This document shows positions 24,033 to 33,283 of a stretch of 64,000 bases of DNA, in pieces. The notes below the pieces were generated by a model. The model ran no database searches and was not told where the DNA came from. It was given only the letters and a program-made list of their open reading frames with translations. Source of the DNA: an uncultured Massilia sp. (GTDB taxonomy: Bacteria > Pseudomonadota > Gammaproteobacteria > Burkholderiales > Burkholderiaceae_D); assembly GCA_913777025.1 (NCBI GenBank), contig CAJYQM010000016.1:17720-81719 (forward strand), read 5' to 3'. How positions within the stretch are numbered: position 1 is the first letter of the stretch; every line of letters begins with the position of its first letter. The position numbers were made by a program, and so were the translations under genes.

Positions 24033-25592
24033 ATGGCAAATCGTGAAGAATTGGCGATCATCCGCGGCGCCCGCGCCGGCCGTGCCGAATCCCAGCTGGC
24101 GCTGGGAAGACTGTATCTTTTTGGCAGCAACGGTTTGCCCAAGAGCCTGCCGACCGCGCTGCACTGGCTCGACCGCGCCGCCCAGCAGGGCTGTGCCGAG
24201 GCATGGCAGCTGATCGGCAATCACATTCCCTTCGAGTTGGCGCAGCAGAGTCCGCAATCTGTGACCGGCTGGTACGAACGCGCCTACGACGGCGGCCTGG
24301 TGCGCGCCGGCCTGGTATTCGCCCAGCTGGTGCTCGGACTGCGCGGTGCCGGGCAGGGACAGCGCGCCAAGGCCTTGCGCGCCCTCGAGGAAGCGGGCCG
24401 CGCCGGCTTCGCCCAGGCGCAGTGGCTGCTGGCGCGTGAACATGGCGCCGCCCAGCCGGACGCGGCAAGCGCGCCTGCCGCCGGCCTGGCGGGACAGTCT
24501 CCGGCCGGGCCCGGCAAGGCCGGCCCGGGTTGGCTGCGACAGGCGGCCGACAGCGGCGTCGCGCCGGCCCAGTTCGCGCTGCTCGAGCAGGCCTGGGAGG
24601 GCGGGGACCGCAGCGCCTACCTGCAGCGCGCGCTGCCGCTGGCGCGCGCCGTGGCCGCCTCCGACGCCGCACGCGACGGCGCCTGCGCGCGGCTCGCGCC
24701 CGACGAAGTCAGCCTGCTGTCGCGCTGCGCCCGGCTGGTCGAGTCGGGCACGCCCGGCCACGACGTCAGCGAGCACGAACTGCATACGTTCTGGGAACTC
24801 GCCGCGGCCGAGCAGGACCGTCACGCCCAGCTGTCGCTCGGCCTGTGGTGCGCGCGCATGCGCGTGGACGGCAAGCGCATCCCCGGCAGTGGCGGCGCGG
24901 CCAACTTCAAGAAAGCGGTGCGCTGGCTGTCACAGGCCGGCGAGCAGGGCCTGGCCGAAGCCTGGTATGCCTTGTCGCGTATCTATATCAAGCCCGAGTT
25001 TTCCCAGCGTAACGTCATGGAAGCACAGAAATACCTGGAGCGTGCCGCCGAGATGGGTTACCGCGATGCCCAGCTCGAATGCGGTAACGCGGCCTGGCGC
25101 GCGCGCCGGGAAAACGAGAGCAATGATGTGCGCGCCGTGTTCTGGCTGCAGAAGGCGGCGGCCCAGGGTTGTGCCAGGGCGGCAACGGCACTGCGCAAGA
25201 TCGCGCCGCGGTCGACGGACGCCTGGGCCGGACTGGATTCGCTGCTGGCGGGACGCGACCTGTCGGCGCATCCGCTGCTGGCGGCGCGCCTCGAACTGGC
25301 GCTGGCTTTTGGGCTCAGCCGGGCGGAAGCGCTGTTGCTGGACGTCAGGAACGCCGACCGCGGGCATTGCCTGGTCGTCGACATCCGCGCCAGCTATGGG
25401 CGCAGCCGGCGCCGCCTGGTGCTGGTGGAAACGGCGCAGGAGCGCCAGTTGCTCGACCGTCTCGCACAGGTGTTCGACACGGTCGATTGCGGGCCGGCAG
25501 GCCCGGAAGGGAATTACCGGCAACGCCTGTACCGCCTGCGTACCCTGCTGCCGGATACCGGCAACGATGCCGATTACGGCCTGGCGGCCTAG
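24033..25592 (+). CDS. SEL1-like (TPR-type) repeat protein
   Basis: The 519-residue protein contains at least six SEL1-type helical repeats, for example ALHWLDRAAQQGCAEAWQLIG (~42-62), ALRALEEAGRAGFAQAQWLLA, AVRWLSQAGEQGLAEAWYALS and VFWLQKAAAQGCARAATALR. Such repeats mediate protein-protein contacts. No signal peptide is seen, so it is probably cytoplasmic. The C-terminal ~130 residues do not fit the repeat pattern and show no known domain. It is convergent with dapF (7-base gap) and divergent from the porins. Its function is unknown. Confidence 0.8.
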   Translation: MANREELAIIRGARAGRAESQLALGRLYLFGSNGLPKSLPTALHWLDRAAQQGCAEAWQLIGNHIPFELAQQSPQSVTGWYERAYDGGLVRAGLVFAQLVLGLRGAGQGQRAKALRALEEAGRAGFAQAQWLLAREHGAAQPDAASAPAAGLAGQSPAGPGKAGPGWLRQAADSGVAPAQFALLEQAWEGGDRSAYLQRALPLARAVAASDAARDGACARLAPDEVSLLSRCARLVESGTPGHDVSEHELHTFWELAAAEQDRHAQLSLGLWCARMRVDGKRIPGSGGAANFKKAVRWLSQAGEQGLAEAWYALSRIYIKPEFSQRNVMEAQKYLERAAEMGYRDAQLECGNAAWRARRENESNDVRAVFWLQKAAAQGCARAATALRKIAPRSTDAWAGLDSLLAGRDLSAHPLLAARLELALAFGLSRAEALLLDVRNADRGHCLVVDIRASYGRSRRRLVLVETAQERQLLDRLAQVFDTVDCGPAGPEGNYRQRLYRLRTLLPDTGNDADYGLAA

Positions 25593-25599
25593 GCGGTAT

Positions 25600-26466
25600 T
25601 TATATCAGGTCGATCTCGCCTTCGAATACCGTCACGGCCGGACCGCTCAGGTAGACCGGTTCGCCTTCCCCGGCCCAGGCAATGCTGAGCGTGCCGCCGC
25701 GCGCGTCGACCCGAACCGGCGAATCCAGCAGCCCGCGCCGGATGCCGGCGACCACGGCCGCGCAGGCGCCGGTGCCGCAGGCCAGCGTCTCGCCGGCGCC
25801 GCGCTCGAACACGCGCAACTTCACGTGGCTGCGGTCCAGCACCTGCAGGTAGCCGGCGTTCACGCGCTTCGGGAAGCGCGGATGGTGTTCGATCTGCGGG
25901 CCGGTTTCCGCTACCGGGGCGGTCTCGACATCGTCGACCACTTGCACCGCATGCGGATTGCCCATCGAGACCACCGACACCAGCACTTCCTGCGTGCCGG
26001 CACCCTGGTTCACGGTGAGCGGCCACAGCGTGTCGCGGCCCTGCGCCACACCCGCCAGGCCCTGCGCGTCAAAGGGCACGCGCGCCGGTTCGAGTACCGG
26101 CGCGCCCATGTCCACGGTGACGCTGCCGTCCGTTTCCAGGCGCGGGGTGATGATGCCGGACATGGTCTCGACGCGGATCGCCTGCTTCGAACTCAAGCCT
26201 TTTTCGCTCACGAAGCGGACAAAGGCGCGCGAACCATTGCCGCACTGTTCGACTTCGCCGCCATCGCTATTGAAGATGCGGTAGCGGAAATCGCAGCCCT
26301 CGGTGGTGGGACGTTCGACCACCAGGATCTGGTCGGCGCCGATGCCGAAGCGGCGGTCGGCGATGCGGCGCCACCCGTCGGGGCCCAGTTCGACGTGCTG
26401 GTTGATCGCGTCGATCACGACGAAGTCGTTGCCGGCGCCGTGCATCTTGGTGAATTTCAGTTTCAT
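25600..26466 (-). CDS. dapF: Diaminopimelate epimerase
   Basis: DapF converts LL- to meso-diaminopimelate for lysine and peptidoglycan synthesis. The start at ATG 26466 ([19 protein letters not shown]) is the canonical one. Both catalytic cysteines are present, in [14 protein letters not shown] and [14 protein letters not shown]. The 288-residue length is slightly above the usual ~275. It lies seven bases downstream of an LpxL-like acyltransferase on the same strand. Confidence 0.97.
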   Translation of the reverse strand: MKLKFTKMHGAGNDFVVIDAINQHVELGPDGWRRIADRRFGIGADQILVVERPTTEGCDFRYRIFNSDGGEVEQCGNGSRAFVRFVSEKGLSSKQAIRVETMSGIITPRLETDGSVTVDMGAPVLEPARVPFDAQGLAGVAQGRDTLWPLTVNQGAGTQEVLVSVVSMGNPHAVQVVDDVETAPVAETGPQIEHHPRFPKRVNAGYLQVLDRSHVKLRVFERGAGETLACGTGACAAVVAGIRRGLLDSPVRVDARGGTLSIAWAGEGEPVYLSGPAVTVFEGEIDLI

Positions 26467-26473
26467 GATGGGC

Positions 26474-27337
26474 TTAGTCGTAGAGCGAGGGCTCACCCGG
26501 TGGCCGGGTCTTGAAGCGTTTATGGGTCCAGAAGTATTCGGCCGGATGCTCGCGCACGCGCGCTTCGATGAAGTCGTTCATGCGTTGCGTGGCGGCGATC
26601 ATGTCCTTGCCCGGATAGTCTTCCCAGGCCGGATAGAATACCACGCGGTAACCTTTGTAATTGGGCAAGAAAGTGGCGATGACGGGGATCACCTTGGCGC
26701 CGGTTGCGGCCGACAGGCGGCCCAGTGCGGTCAGCGTCGCGGCCGGGATGCCGAAGAAGGGGACGAAAGCGGCATCCTTTTCGCCGAAATCCATGTCCGG
26801 CAACATGAAGTAGGGCAGGCCGTCGCGCAAGGCACGCAGGATGGGTTTGACGCCGTCTTCGCGGGTGAACAGGCGTACAGGGCCGAAGCGCTCGCGGCCA
26901 TAACGCAGCAGGTCGTCGAAGGCCTTGTTCTTCTGCGGCGAATAAATCGTCGACACCGGGATCACGCGGGCCGCCACGCCGGCCACGTCGAGGCAGACGA
27001 AATGCGGGCACAGCAGGATGGTCGGGCCGCTTTCCATCTCGGCTTGCGGCACCGAAGGTTCGATATGGATCAGGCGGCGCAGGCGCGGAATCGGTGCCCA
27101 CCAGATCAGCGAGCGTTCCAGGATGCTGCGCGAATAGCCCATGAAGTGGCGCTTGGCGATGTCGACGCGCTGGGCCTCGCCGAGTTCGGGCATGCACAGC
27201 CGCAAATTGGTCAGCGCGATCTTGCGCCGCTTCGGGATCGCGTAATACATCAGCCAGCCGATGGCATTGCCGATGCGGCCGAGGATGGGCAGCGGCAACC
27301 AGTGCAGCAGCCAGAGCAGGGCAATCAGGAACCTCAT
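26474..27337 (-). CDS. LpxL/HtrB-type lysophospholipid (lipid A) acyltransferase, second copy
   Basis: These inner-membrane enzymes add secondary acyl chains to lipid A from acyl-ACP. The ATG at 27337 gives 287 residues; the longer track ORF runs back through the neighbouring gene. An N-terminal membrane helix ([18 protein letters not shown]) and the catalytic HX4D motif (CPHFVCLD) are present. [16 protein letters not shown] and the ending [13 protein letters not shown] are typical of LpxL/LpxM. It overlaps the upstream paralogue by four bases (ATGA), so the two are coupled. Which acyl position it uses cannot be told from sequence. Confidence 0.92.
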   Translation of the reverse strand: MRFLIALLWLLHWLPLPILGRIGNAIGWLMYYAIPKRRKIALTNLRLCMPELGEAQRVDIAKRHFMGYSRSILERSLIWWAPIPRLRRLIHIEPSVPQAEMESGPTILLCPHFVCLDVAGVAARVIPVSTIYSPQKNKAFDDLLRYGRERFGPVRLFTREDGVKPILRALRDGLPYFMLPDMDFGEKDAAFVPFFGIPAATLTALGRLSAATGAKVIPVIATFLPNYKGYRVVFYPAWEDYPGKDMIAATQRMNDFIEARVREHPAEYFWTHKRFKTRPPGEPSLYD

Positions 27338-28185
27338 GCGACGGCCTCGGCGTCCGGTGCGGCGACGCCCTGGGGACGTTTGTAGCGGTTGTAACTCCAG
27401 AAATACTGGGATGGGCAGCGTGCGATCAATTGTTCCATTGCGCGATTGATACTGGCGGCCTGTTCGGCCGGGGTGCCGGACAGCTCGCCTTCGAAGGGGA
27501 CGAAGCGGATCGCGTAGCCGCGTCCGCGCGGCAGGCGCTCGGCGTAGACCAGCAGGATGTCGGCCTTGCCCAGCTGGGCCAGCTTGGCGGGCAGGGTCAT
27601 GGTGTAGGCGTCGCGGCCGAAGAACGGCGCCCATACGCCTTCGCCTTCCTGCGGTACCTGGTCGGGCAGGACGCCGACCGGCTGGCCGCCCTTCAGCGCC
27701 TTGACCAGCATGCGCACGCCGGACAGGTTGGCCGGTGCCAGGTGCATGTGCTGGCGCGCGCGCGCGCCTTCGACCAGCGGCTTGAGCGCGCTCTTGCGCG
27801 GCGGACGGTACATGACCGTCAGCTCGACGCGCAGCGACACCTGTTGCGCGGTCAGTTCGAAACAGCCCAGGTGCGGTGTCAGGAACACGATGCCCTTGCC
27901 ACTGTCGAGCTGGCGCTGCACCAGCTCCCAGTTTTCCATCGTCACGTGGCGGGTGACGCGCGGCTGTGGCGCGCACCATACAAAAGGCAGTTCGACGATG
28001 GCCTTGCCGGATTCGGCGATTGCCGCGCGCAACTGGCCGCCATAGCCGGCGCCTTCCAGGTTGCTGCGCAGCCGACGGCGGTAAGAGGGGGAAACCAGGT
28101 AAACCAGCCAGCCAAGTGCCGCGCCGAGCATATGTAGCACGGATAGTGGGAGCACCGACAGGAGGCGGAACAAAAGAACAAGCAT
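27334..28185 (-). CDS. LpxL/HtrB-type lysophospholipid (lipid A) acyltransferase, first copy
   Basis: The 283-residue protein has an N-terminal hydrophobic helix (MLVLLFRLLSVLPLSVLHML), the catalytic HX4E motif (TPHLGCFE), the PPRKSAL segment, LPDQVPQEGEGVWAPFFG and the ending YFWSYNRYKRP. It is a paralogue of the next gene, and the two presumably add two different secondary acyl chains to lipid A. It is divergent from metK across 214 bases. Confidence 0.92.
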   Translation of the reverse strand: MLVLLFRLLSVLPLSVLHMLGAALGWLVYLVSPSYRRRLRSNLEGAGYGGQLRAAIAESGKAIVELPFVWCAPQPRVTRHVTMENWELVQRQLDSGKGIVFLTPHLGCFELTAQQVSLRVELTVMYRPPRKSALKPLVEGARARQHMHLAPANLSGVRMLVKALKGGQPVGVLPDQVPQEGEGVWAPFFGRDAYTMTLPAKLAQLGKADILLVYAERLPRGRGYAIRFVPFEGELSGTPAEQAASINRAMEQLIARCPSQYFWSYNRYKRPQGVAAPDAEAVA

Positions 28186-28272
28186 GGTTTGATTCAGGGT
28201 AGAGGAGAGACGCCTTGCCTCACCAAAATTTTTTAAGGAGCGTAAAATACCACTTTAGAGCACGCGATAGAA

Positions 28273-28348
28273 CTTTAGCGCGGCGCTCATCGGCAGGATC
28301 CGCGGAGTTAATGACAACTTGCGAAGCGGAATACAAATATCGCTAAAG
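28273..28348 (+). ncRNA. Possible structured 5' leader of metK
   Basis: In the 214-base region upstream of metK, CTTTAGCG (28273-28280) pairs perfectly with CGCTAAAG (28341-28348). Nested inside are CCGC/GCGG and AGTT/AACT pairs around GGAGTTAATGACAACTTGCGAAGCGG-like sequence, giving a long imperfect hairpin that ends 52 bases before the start codon. It does not match any SAM riboswitch class I can recall, and no intrinsic terminator follows. It could also be a chance palindrome or part of the upstream regions of the two divergent genes. Confidence 0.35.
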
Positions 28349-28399
28349 CGTCGCAGGCATGGTACTGCGGCAATTATTTAACAGTATCAGGAGCCTCAA

Positions 28400-29569
28400 T
28401 TGTCTTCGAACGACTATCTCTTCACTTCCGAATCCGTCTCGGAAGGCCATCCGGACAAAGTTGCCGACCAAATTTCCGACGCCATTCTCGACGCGATCCT
28501 GGAACAGGACCCGCGCGCCCGTGTGGCCGCCGAAACCCTGTGCAACACGGGCCTGGTCGTGCTGGCCGGTGAAATCACCACGCACGCGAACGTCGATTAT
28601 ATTCAAGTTGCGCGCAACACCATCAAGCGCATCGGTTACGACAATACCGACTTCGGCATCGACTACAAAGGTTGCGCCGTGCTGGTCGCCTACGACAAGC
28701 AGTCGCCGGACATCGCCCAGGGCGTGGACGAAGGCGCCGGCCTCGACCTCGACCAGGGCGCGGGCGACCAGGGCCTGATGTTCGGCTACGCCTGCGACGA
28801 AACCCCGGAACTGATGCCGGCCGCCATCTATTACGCCCACCGCCTGGTCGAGCGCCAGTCGCAGCTGCGCAAGGACGGCCGCCTGCCCTGGCTGCGTCCG
28901 GACGCCAAGTCCCAGGTCACGCTGCGCTACGTCAACGGCCGTCCGGTGTCGGTGAACACCGTGGTGCTGTCGACCCAGCATGCGCCGGAAATCAGCCACA
29001 GCCAGATCGAAGAAGCCGTGATCGAAGAGATCATCAAGCCGGTGCTGCCGAAGGAATGGCTGCAGGACACCCGCTACCTGGTCAACCCGACCGGCCGCTT
29101 CGTCATCGGCGGCCCGCAGGGCGACTGCGGCCTGACCGGCCGCAAGATCAGCGTCGACACCTATGGCGGCGCCGCGCCGCACGGCGGTGGCGCGTTCTCG
29201 GGCAAGGACCCGTCCAAGGTCGACCGTTCGGCCGCCTACGCCGCCCGCTACGTGGCCAAGAACGTGGTGGCCGCCGGCCTGGCGCGCCAGTGCCAGGTAC
29301 AGGTCAGCTACGCGATCGGCGTCGCCAGGCCGATCAACATCACGGTCTACACCGAAGGCACCGGCGTCATCTCGGATGAAAAAATCGCCGAACTGGTGAT
29401 GGAGCACTTCGACCTGCGCCCGAAAGGCATCGTGCAGATGCTGGACCTGCTGCGCCCGATCTACCAGAAGAGCGCCGCCTACGGCCACTTCGGCCGCGAA
29501 GAGCCGGAGTTCAGCTGGGAACGCACCGACAAGGCGGCGCTGCTGCGCGCCGAGGCCGGCCTGGCGTAA
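28400..29569 (+). CDS. metK: S-adenosylmethionine synthetase
   Basis: MetK makes S-adenosylmethionine from methionine and ATP. The 389-residue protein starts at TTG 28400, with CAGGAG seven bases upstream; no ATG is suitably placed. The [18 protein letters not shown]-terminus, the [12 protein letters not shown] motif and the phosphate-binding [16 protein letters not shown] motif are conserved. It is the first gene of the methyl-cycle set metK-ahcY-holin-metF and is divergent from the acyltransferase pair. Confidence 0.97.
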   Translation: MSSNDYLFTSESVSEGHPDKVADQISDAILDAILEQDPRARVAAETLCNTGLVVLAGEITTHANVDYIQVARNTIKRIGYDNTDFGIDYKGCAVLVAYDKQSPDIAQGVDEGAGLDLDQGAGDQGLMFGYACDETPELMPAAIYYAHRLVERQSQLRKDGRLPWLRPDAKSQVTLRYVNGRPVSVNTVVLSTQHAPEISHSQIEEAVIEEIIKPVLPKEWLQDTRYLVNPTGRFVIGGPQGDCGLTGRKISVDTYGGAAPHGGGAFSGKDPSKVDRSAAYAARYVAKNVVAAGLARQCQVQVSYAIGVARPINITVYTEGTGVISDEKIAELVMEHFDLRPKGIVQMLDLLRPIYQKSAAYGHFGREEPEFSWERTDKAALLRAEAGLA

Positions 29570-29580
29570 GCCGGGCCGCT

Positions 29581-29618
29581 GTAGGGTGGACCCGGGCGCG
29601 CAGCCGGCTCCACCCTAC
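29581..29618. repeat. Palindromic element GTAGGGTGGA...TCCACCCTAC after metK
   Basis: Perfect 10-bp arms enclose an 18-base GC-rich loop, 11 bases past the metK stop. It can act as a terminator-like hairpin, and the motif resembles the short intergenic palindromes (REP-like) scattered in Oxalobacteraceae genomes, although only one copy is in this window. Just downstream (29675-29710) are three imperfect 12-bp direct repeats of the type CACCAACCGAAG. Confidence 0.6.
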
Positions 29619-29768
29619 CGTTTGCATCCACGCTGCCGCCCTGCCGTCCACGCGTAACGCGTGCAAGGCCCGCGGCACCAACCGAAGCATCAACCGAAGC
29701 ACACCGAGTCCACCAGCAATACAACACCAGGGCCCAACAGCAGCCTACCCGTGTTAAACTTATGAATT

Positions 29769-29830
29769 CCGAGGAGCGTTGCGACGGATTCCCCATCCGC
29801 CAGGCTCGGATCATCAACACCGCGCTCACG
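29769..29830 (+). ncRNA. S-adenosylhomocysteine (SAH) riboswitch upstream of ahcY
   Basis: The sequence contains the conserved SAH riboswitch elements in order: CCGAGGAGCG...TGCGAC, CAGGCTCGG and the terminal CGCTCACG. P1 pairs CCGAG (29769-29773) with CTCGG (29805-29809). CGGAT and ATCCG form the internal hairpin, and GAGCG (29774-29778) pairs with CGCTC (29823-29827) as the pseudoknot. Known members of this class sense SAH and switch on SAH hydrolase. It ends 32 bases before the ahcY ATG, leaving room for the free AAGGAGGG ribosome site. Confidence 0.92.
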
Positions 29831-29862
29831 TTACTTTTTTCTTAACTTGAAAGGAGGGCGTG

Positions 29863-31290
<1,428 letters not shown>

Positions 31291-31333
31291 TTTAGTAATC
31301 TGGTAAGCTCTTCCGTGAATAGTTAAAGAAAGT

Positions 31334-31370
31334 GCCGCGGCCACCAGGGCAGAGCCCGTGTGGCCGTGGC
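31334..31370 (+). terminator. Hairpin between ahcY and the 4-TM membrane protein
   Basis: GCCGCGGCCAC pairs with GTGGCCGTGGC (11 pairs, one G-U), with a second stem GGGC-AGA-GCCC inside. It is a very stable stem-loop 43 bases after the ahcY stop but is followed only by CCATCATTCTC, not a U-run. It may attenuate transcription or stabilise the mRNA 3' end. Confidence 0.5.
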
Positions 31371-31396
31371 CCATCATTCTCACGAAAGACACCGAC

Positions 31397-31750
31397 ATGC
31401 GTTTGCTCCTGACCTGGTTGATCAATGCCGCAGCCCTGATGGCGCTGCCTTACCTGATGCACTCCGTGACCGTCACCAACATCGGCACCGCCCTCGTGGC
31501 CGCGCTGGTGCTGGGCCTGGTCAATACCCTGATCCGTCCCGTGCTGGTCGTCCTGACCTTGCCCGTGACTTTCCTGTCGCTCGGATTGTTCATCCTGGTC
31601 ATCAACGCGTTGCTGTTCTGGCTGGTGTCGCACCTGGTCGCGGGCTTCCACGTTGCCGGATTCTGGTCGGCCTTCCTGGCCGCCATCCTGTACAGCGTGA
31701 TTTCGTGGGCGCTTTCTACCTTACTCCTGAAAAAAGATGGAAACCCCTAA
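31397..31750 (+). CDS. Phage-holin-family/4-TM small membrane protein
   Basis: The 117-residue protein starts at ATG 31397 (MRLLLTWLINAAALMALPYL), giving four hydrophobic segments. It belongs to the PF04020-type family named after holins but widespread on chromosomes. No other phage gene is nearby, so a lysis role is unlikely. It lies between ahcY and metF and overlaps the metF start by 14 bases, an arrangement found in other betaproteobacteria. Its function is unknown. Confidence 0.85.
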   Translation: MRLLLTWLINAAALMALPYLMHSVTVTNIGTALVAALVLGLVNTLIRPVLVVLTLPVTFLSLGLFILVINALLFWLVSHLVAGFHVAGFWSAFLAAILYSVISWALSTLLLKKDGNP

Positions 31751-32570
31751 TCTCAGTATCGAGTTTTTCCCGCCCAAGACCCCCGAGGGCGCGGAAAAGC
31801 TGCGGGTGGCGCGCCAGAAGCTGGCGGCGCTGCACCCCAAATACTTTTCGGTGACCTTCGGCGCCGGCGGCAGCACCCAGCAGGGCACGCTGTCGACGGT
31901 GCTCGAGATCCAGGCCGAAGGCCACCAGGCGGCGCCCCACCTGTCCTGCGTCGGCGCCACACGCGAATCGATCCGCGCCATCCTGAACGAGTTCAAGGCC
32001 AAGGGCATCCGCCGCATCGTGGCCCTGCGCGGCGACTTGCCGAGCGGTTATGGCGGCGCCGGCGAACTGCGTTACGCCAGCGAGCTGGTCGAGTTCATCC
32101 GTCTTGAAACCGGCGACTGGTTCCACATCGAGGTCGCGGCCTATCCGGAAATGCACCCGCAGGCGAGGTCGCCGCAGGACGACCTGCAGAACTTCGCGCG
32201 CAAGGTGCAGGCCGGCGCGGACGCGGCGATCACCCAGTATTTCTACAACCCGGACGCTTATTTCCAGTTCGTCGACAACGTCGGCAAGCTGGGCGTGGAC
32301 GTGCCGATCGTGGCCGGCATCATGCCGATCACGAACTACACGCAGCTGATGCGTTTTTCGGAAATGTGCGGCGCCGAGATCCCGCGCTGGATCCGCCTCA
32401 AGCTGGCCAGTTTCGGCGACGATTCGGCCTCGATCAAGGCCTTTGGCCTGGACGTGGTCAGCGGTCTGTGCGAGCGCCTGCTGGCCGGCGGCGCGCCCGG
32501 CCTGCATTTCTACAGCATGAACCAGGCAGCGGCGACCGCCGCGATCTGGGAACGTGTCAAAGCGGCCTGA
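31737..32570 (+). CDS. metF: 5,10-methylenetetrahydrofolate reductase
   Basis: MetF is the FAD enzyme that makes 5-methyl-THF for methionine synthesis. The 277-residue protein has the family N-terminus LSIEFFPPKTPEG, FSVTFGAGGST, ALRGDLP and AAYPEMHPQA, with the catalytic Glu in the EFFPPK segment. LHFYSMNQA near the end is also typical. It closes the activated methyl cycle set with metK and ahcY. Confidence 0.97.
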   Translation: METPNLSIEFFPPKTPEGAEKLRVARQKLAALHPKYFSVTFGAGGSTQQGTLSTVLEIQAEGHQAAPHLSCVGATRESIRAILNEFKAKGIRRIVALRGDLPSGYGGAGELRYASELVEFIRLETGDWFHIEVAAYPEMHPQARSPQDDLQNFARKVQAGADAAITQYFYNPDAYFQFVDNVGKLGVDVPIVAGIMPITNYTQLMRFSEMCGAEIPRWIRLKLASFGDDSASIKAFGLDVVSGLCERLLAGGAPGLHFYSMNQAAATAAIWERVKAA

Positions 32571-32593
32571 CCCGGGCCGCCCACAGGCACGAT

Positions 32594-32621
32594 GCCCGCG
32601 CGACCAGGCCGGTCCGCGGGC
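32594..32621. terminator. Hairpin between convergent metF and the cyclo-ligase gene
   Basis: GCCCGCG/CGCGGGC and inner GACC/GGTC form a two-part stem in the 62-base convergent gap. No U-tract is present on either side, so it is likely a weak bidirectional terminator or mRNA-end stabiliser. Confidence 0.45.
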
Positions 32622-32632
32622 AGGTGCATGCC

Positions 32633-33283
32633 TCAAGTGATCCGCGTTGTCTCGGTGACGATCACATCCAGCGCCACGTCGTGCGGCGCATGCGGGAACA
32701 CGGCTTGCTGGTTACTGTAGGCAATGCCCAGCGTGTGGGGGCGCGGACTTTGTTCCAGCGTGCGGTCGTAGTAGCCGCCACCATAGCCGAGGCGATAGCC
32801 TTCGTCGTTGAAACCCAGGCAAGGAATCAGGAGCGCCGGCGGGCGGGCCACGAAACGCAGCTCGGCCGGCACCTGCACCCCCATCTCGTCCGGAATCATC
32901 GGTTCGCCCGGCGTCCATTCGACAAAGGAGAGGGGCGCGTCGCGCTCCATCACGACAGGCAGGCACAACTGCACGCCCGCCTTGGCCAGTTCCGCATAGG
33001 TGGCGCGCAGGTCGGGTTCGCCGGCCAGCGGCCAGTACACGCCGACGCTGCCGACCTGGCGCAGCCGCCACCAGGCGACCACTTGGGCGCCGATCTGCGC
33101 ATCCCACTGGACCTTGATTGCCGGCTCAAGCGCCCCACGTGCTGTCCTGAGCGCTTTACGAAGCGCCGCCTTGTTTGCCTGCTCCGCCGCCTGTTTCTCG
33201 ACGTCTTGTCTTGTGCCCGCCACGCTTGCGCCGGAGTCTGGCAAGCCGTCAGAGCCGCATGGTATTCTTGATTCGCCGGTCAT
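32633..33283 (-). CDS. 5-formyltetrahydrofolate cyclo-ligase
   Basis: The enzyme converts 5-formyl-THF to 5,10-methenyl-THF with ATP, feeding folate to MetF next door. The domain is clear from ALRKALRTARGAL, VGVYWPLAGEPDL, the LLIPCLGFNDEGYRLGYGGGYYDRTL motif and the C-terminal half. The start is uncertain. ATG 33283 gives 216 residues but overlaps the start of the divergent transglycosylase and lacks a ribosome site. In-frame TTG 33244 or GTG 33223 would give more usual lengths. The track ORF beyond 33283 is antisense to the transglycosylase. Confidence 0.9.
   Translation of the reverse strand: MTGESRIPCGSDGLPDSGASVAGTRQDVEKQAAEQANKAALRKALRTARGALEPAIKVQWDAQIGAQVVAWWRLRQVGSVGVYWPLAGEPDLRATYAELAKAGVQLCLPVVMERDAPLSFVEWTPGEPMIPDEMGVQVPAELRFVARPPALLIPCLGFNDEGYRLGYGGGYYDRTLEQSPRPHTLGIAYSNQQAVFPHAPHDVALDVIVTETTRIT

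Noticed and set aside
23808-24213. Two short ORFs upstream of the SEL1-repeat gene
   Set aside because: No ribosome sites, no domain, and one overlaps the SEL1 gene in another frame; treated as upstream regulatory DNA.
31397-31750. Holin-family protein as a sign of a prophage
   Set aside because: It is flanked by ahcY and metF, with no phage genes, and the family is common on bacterial chromosomes.
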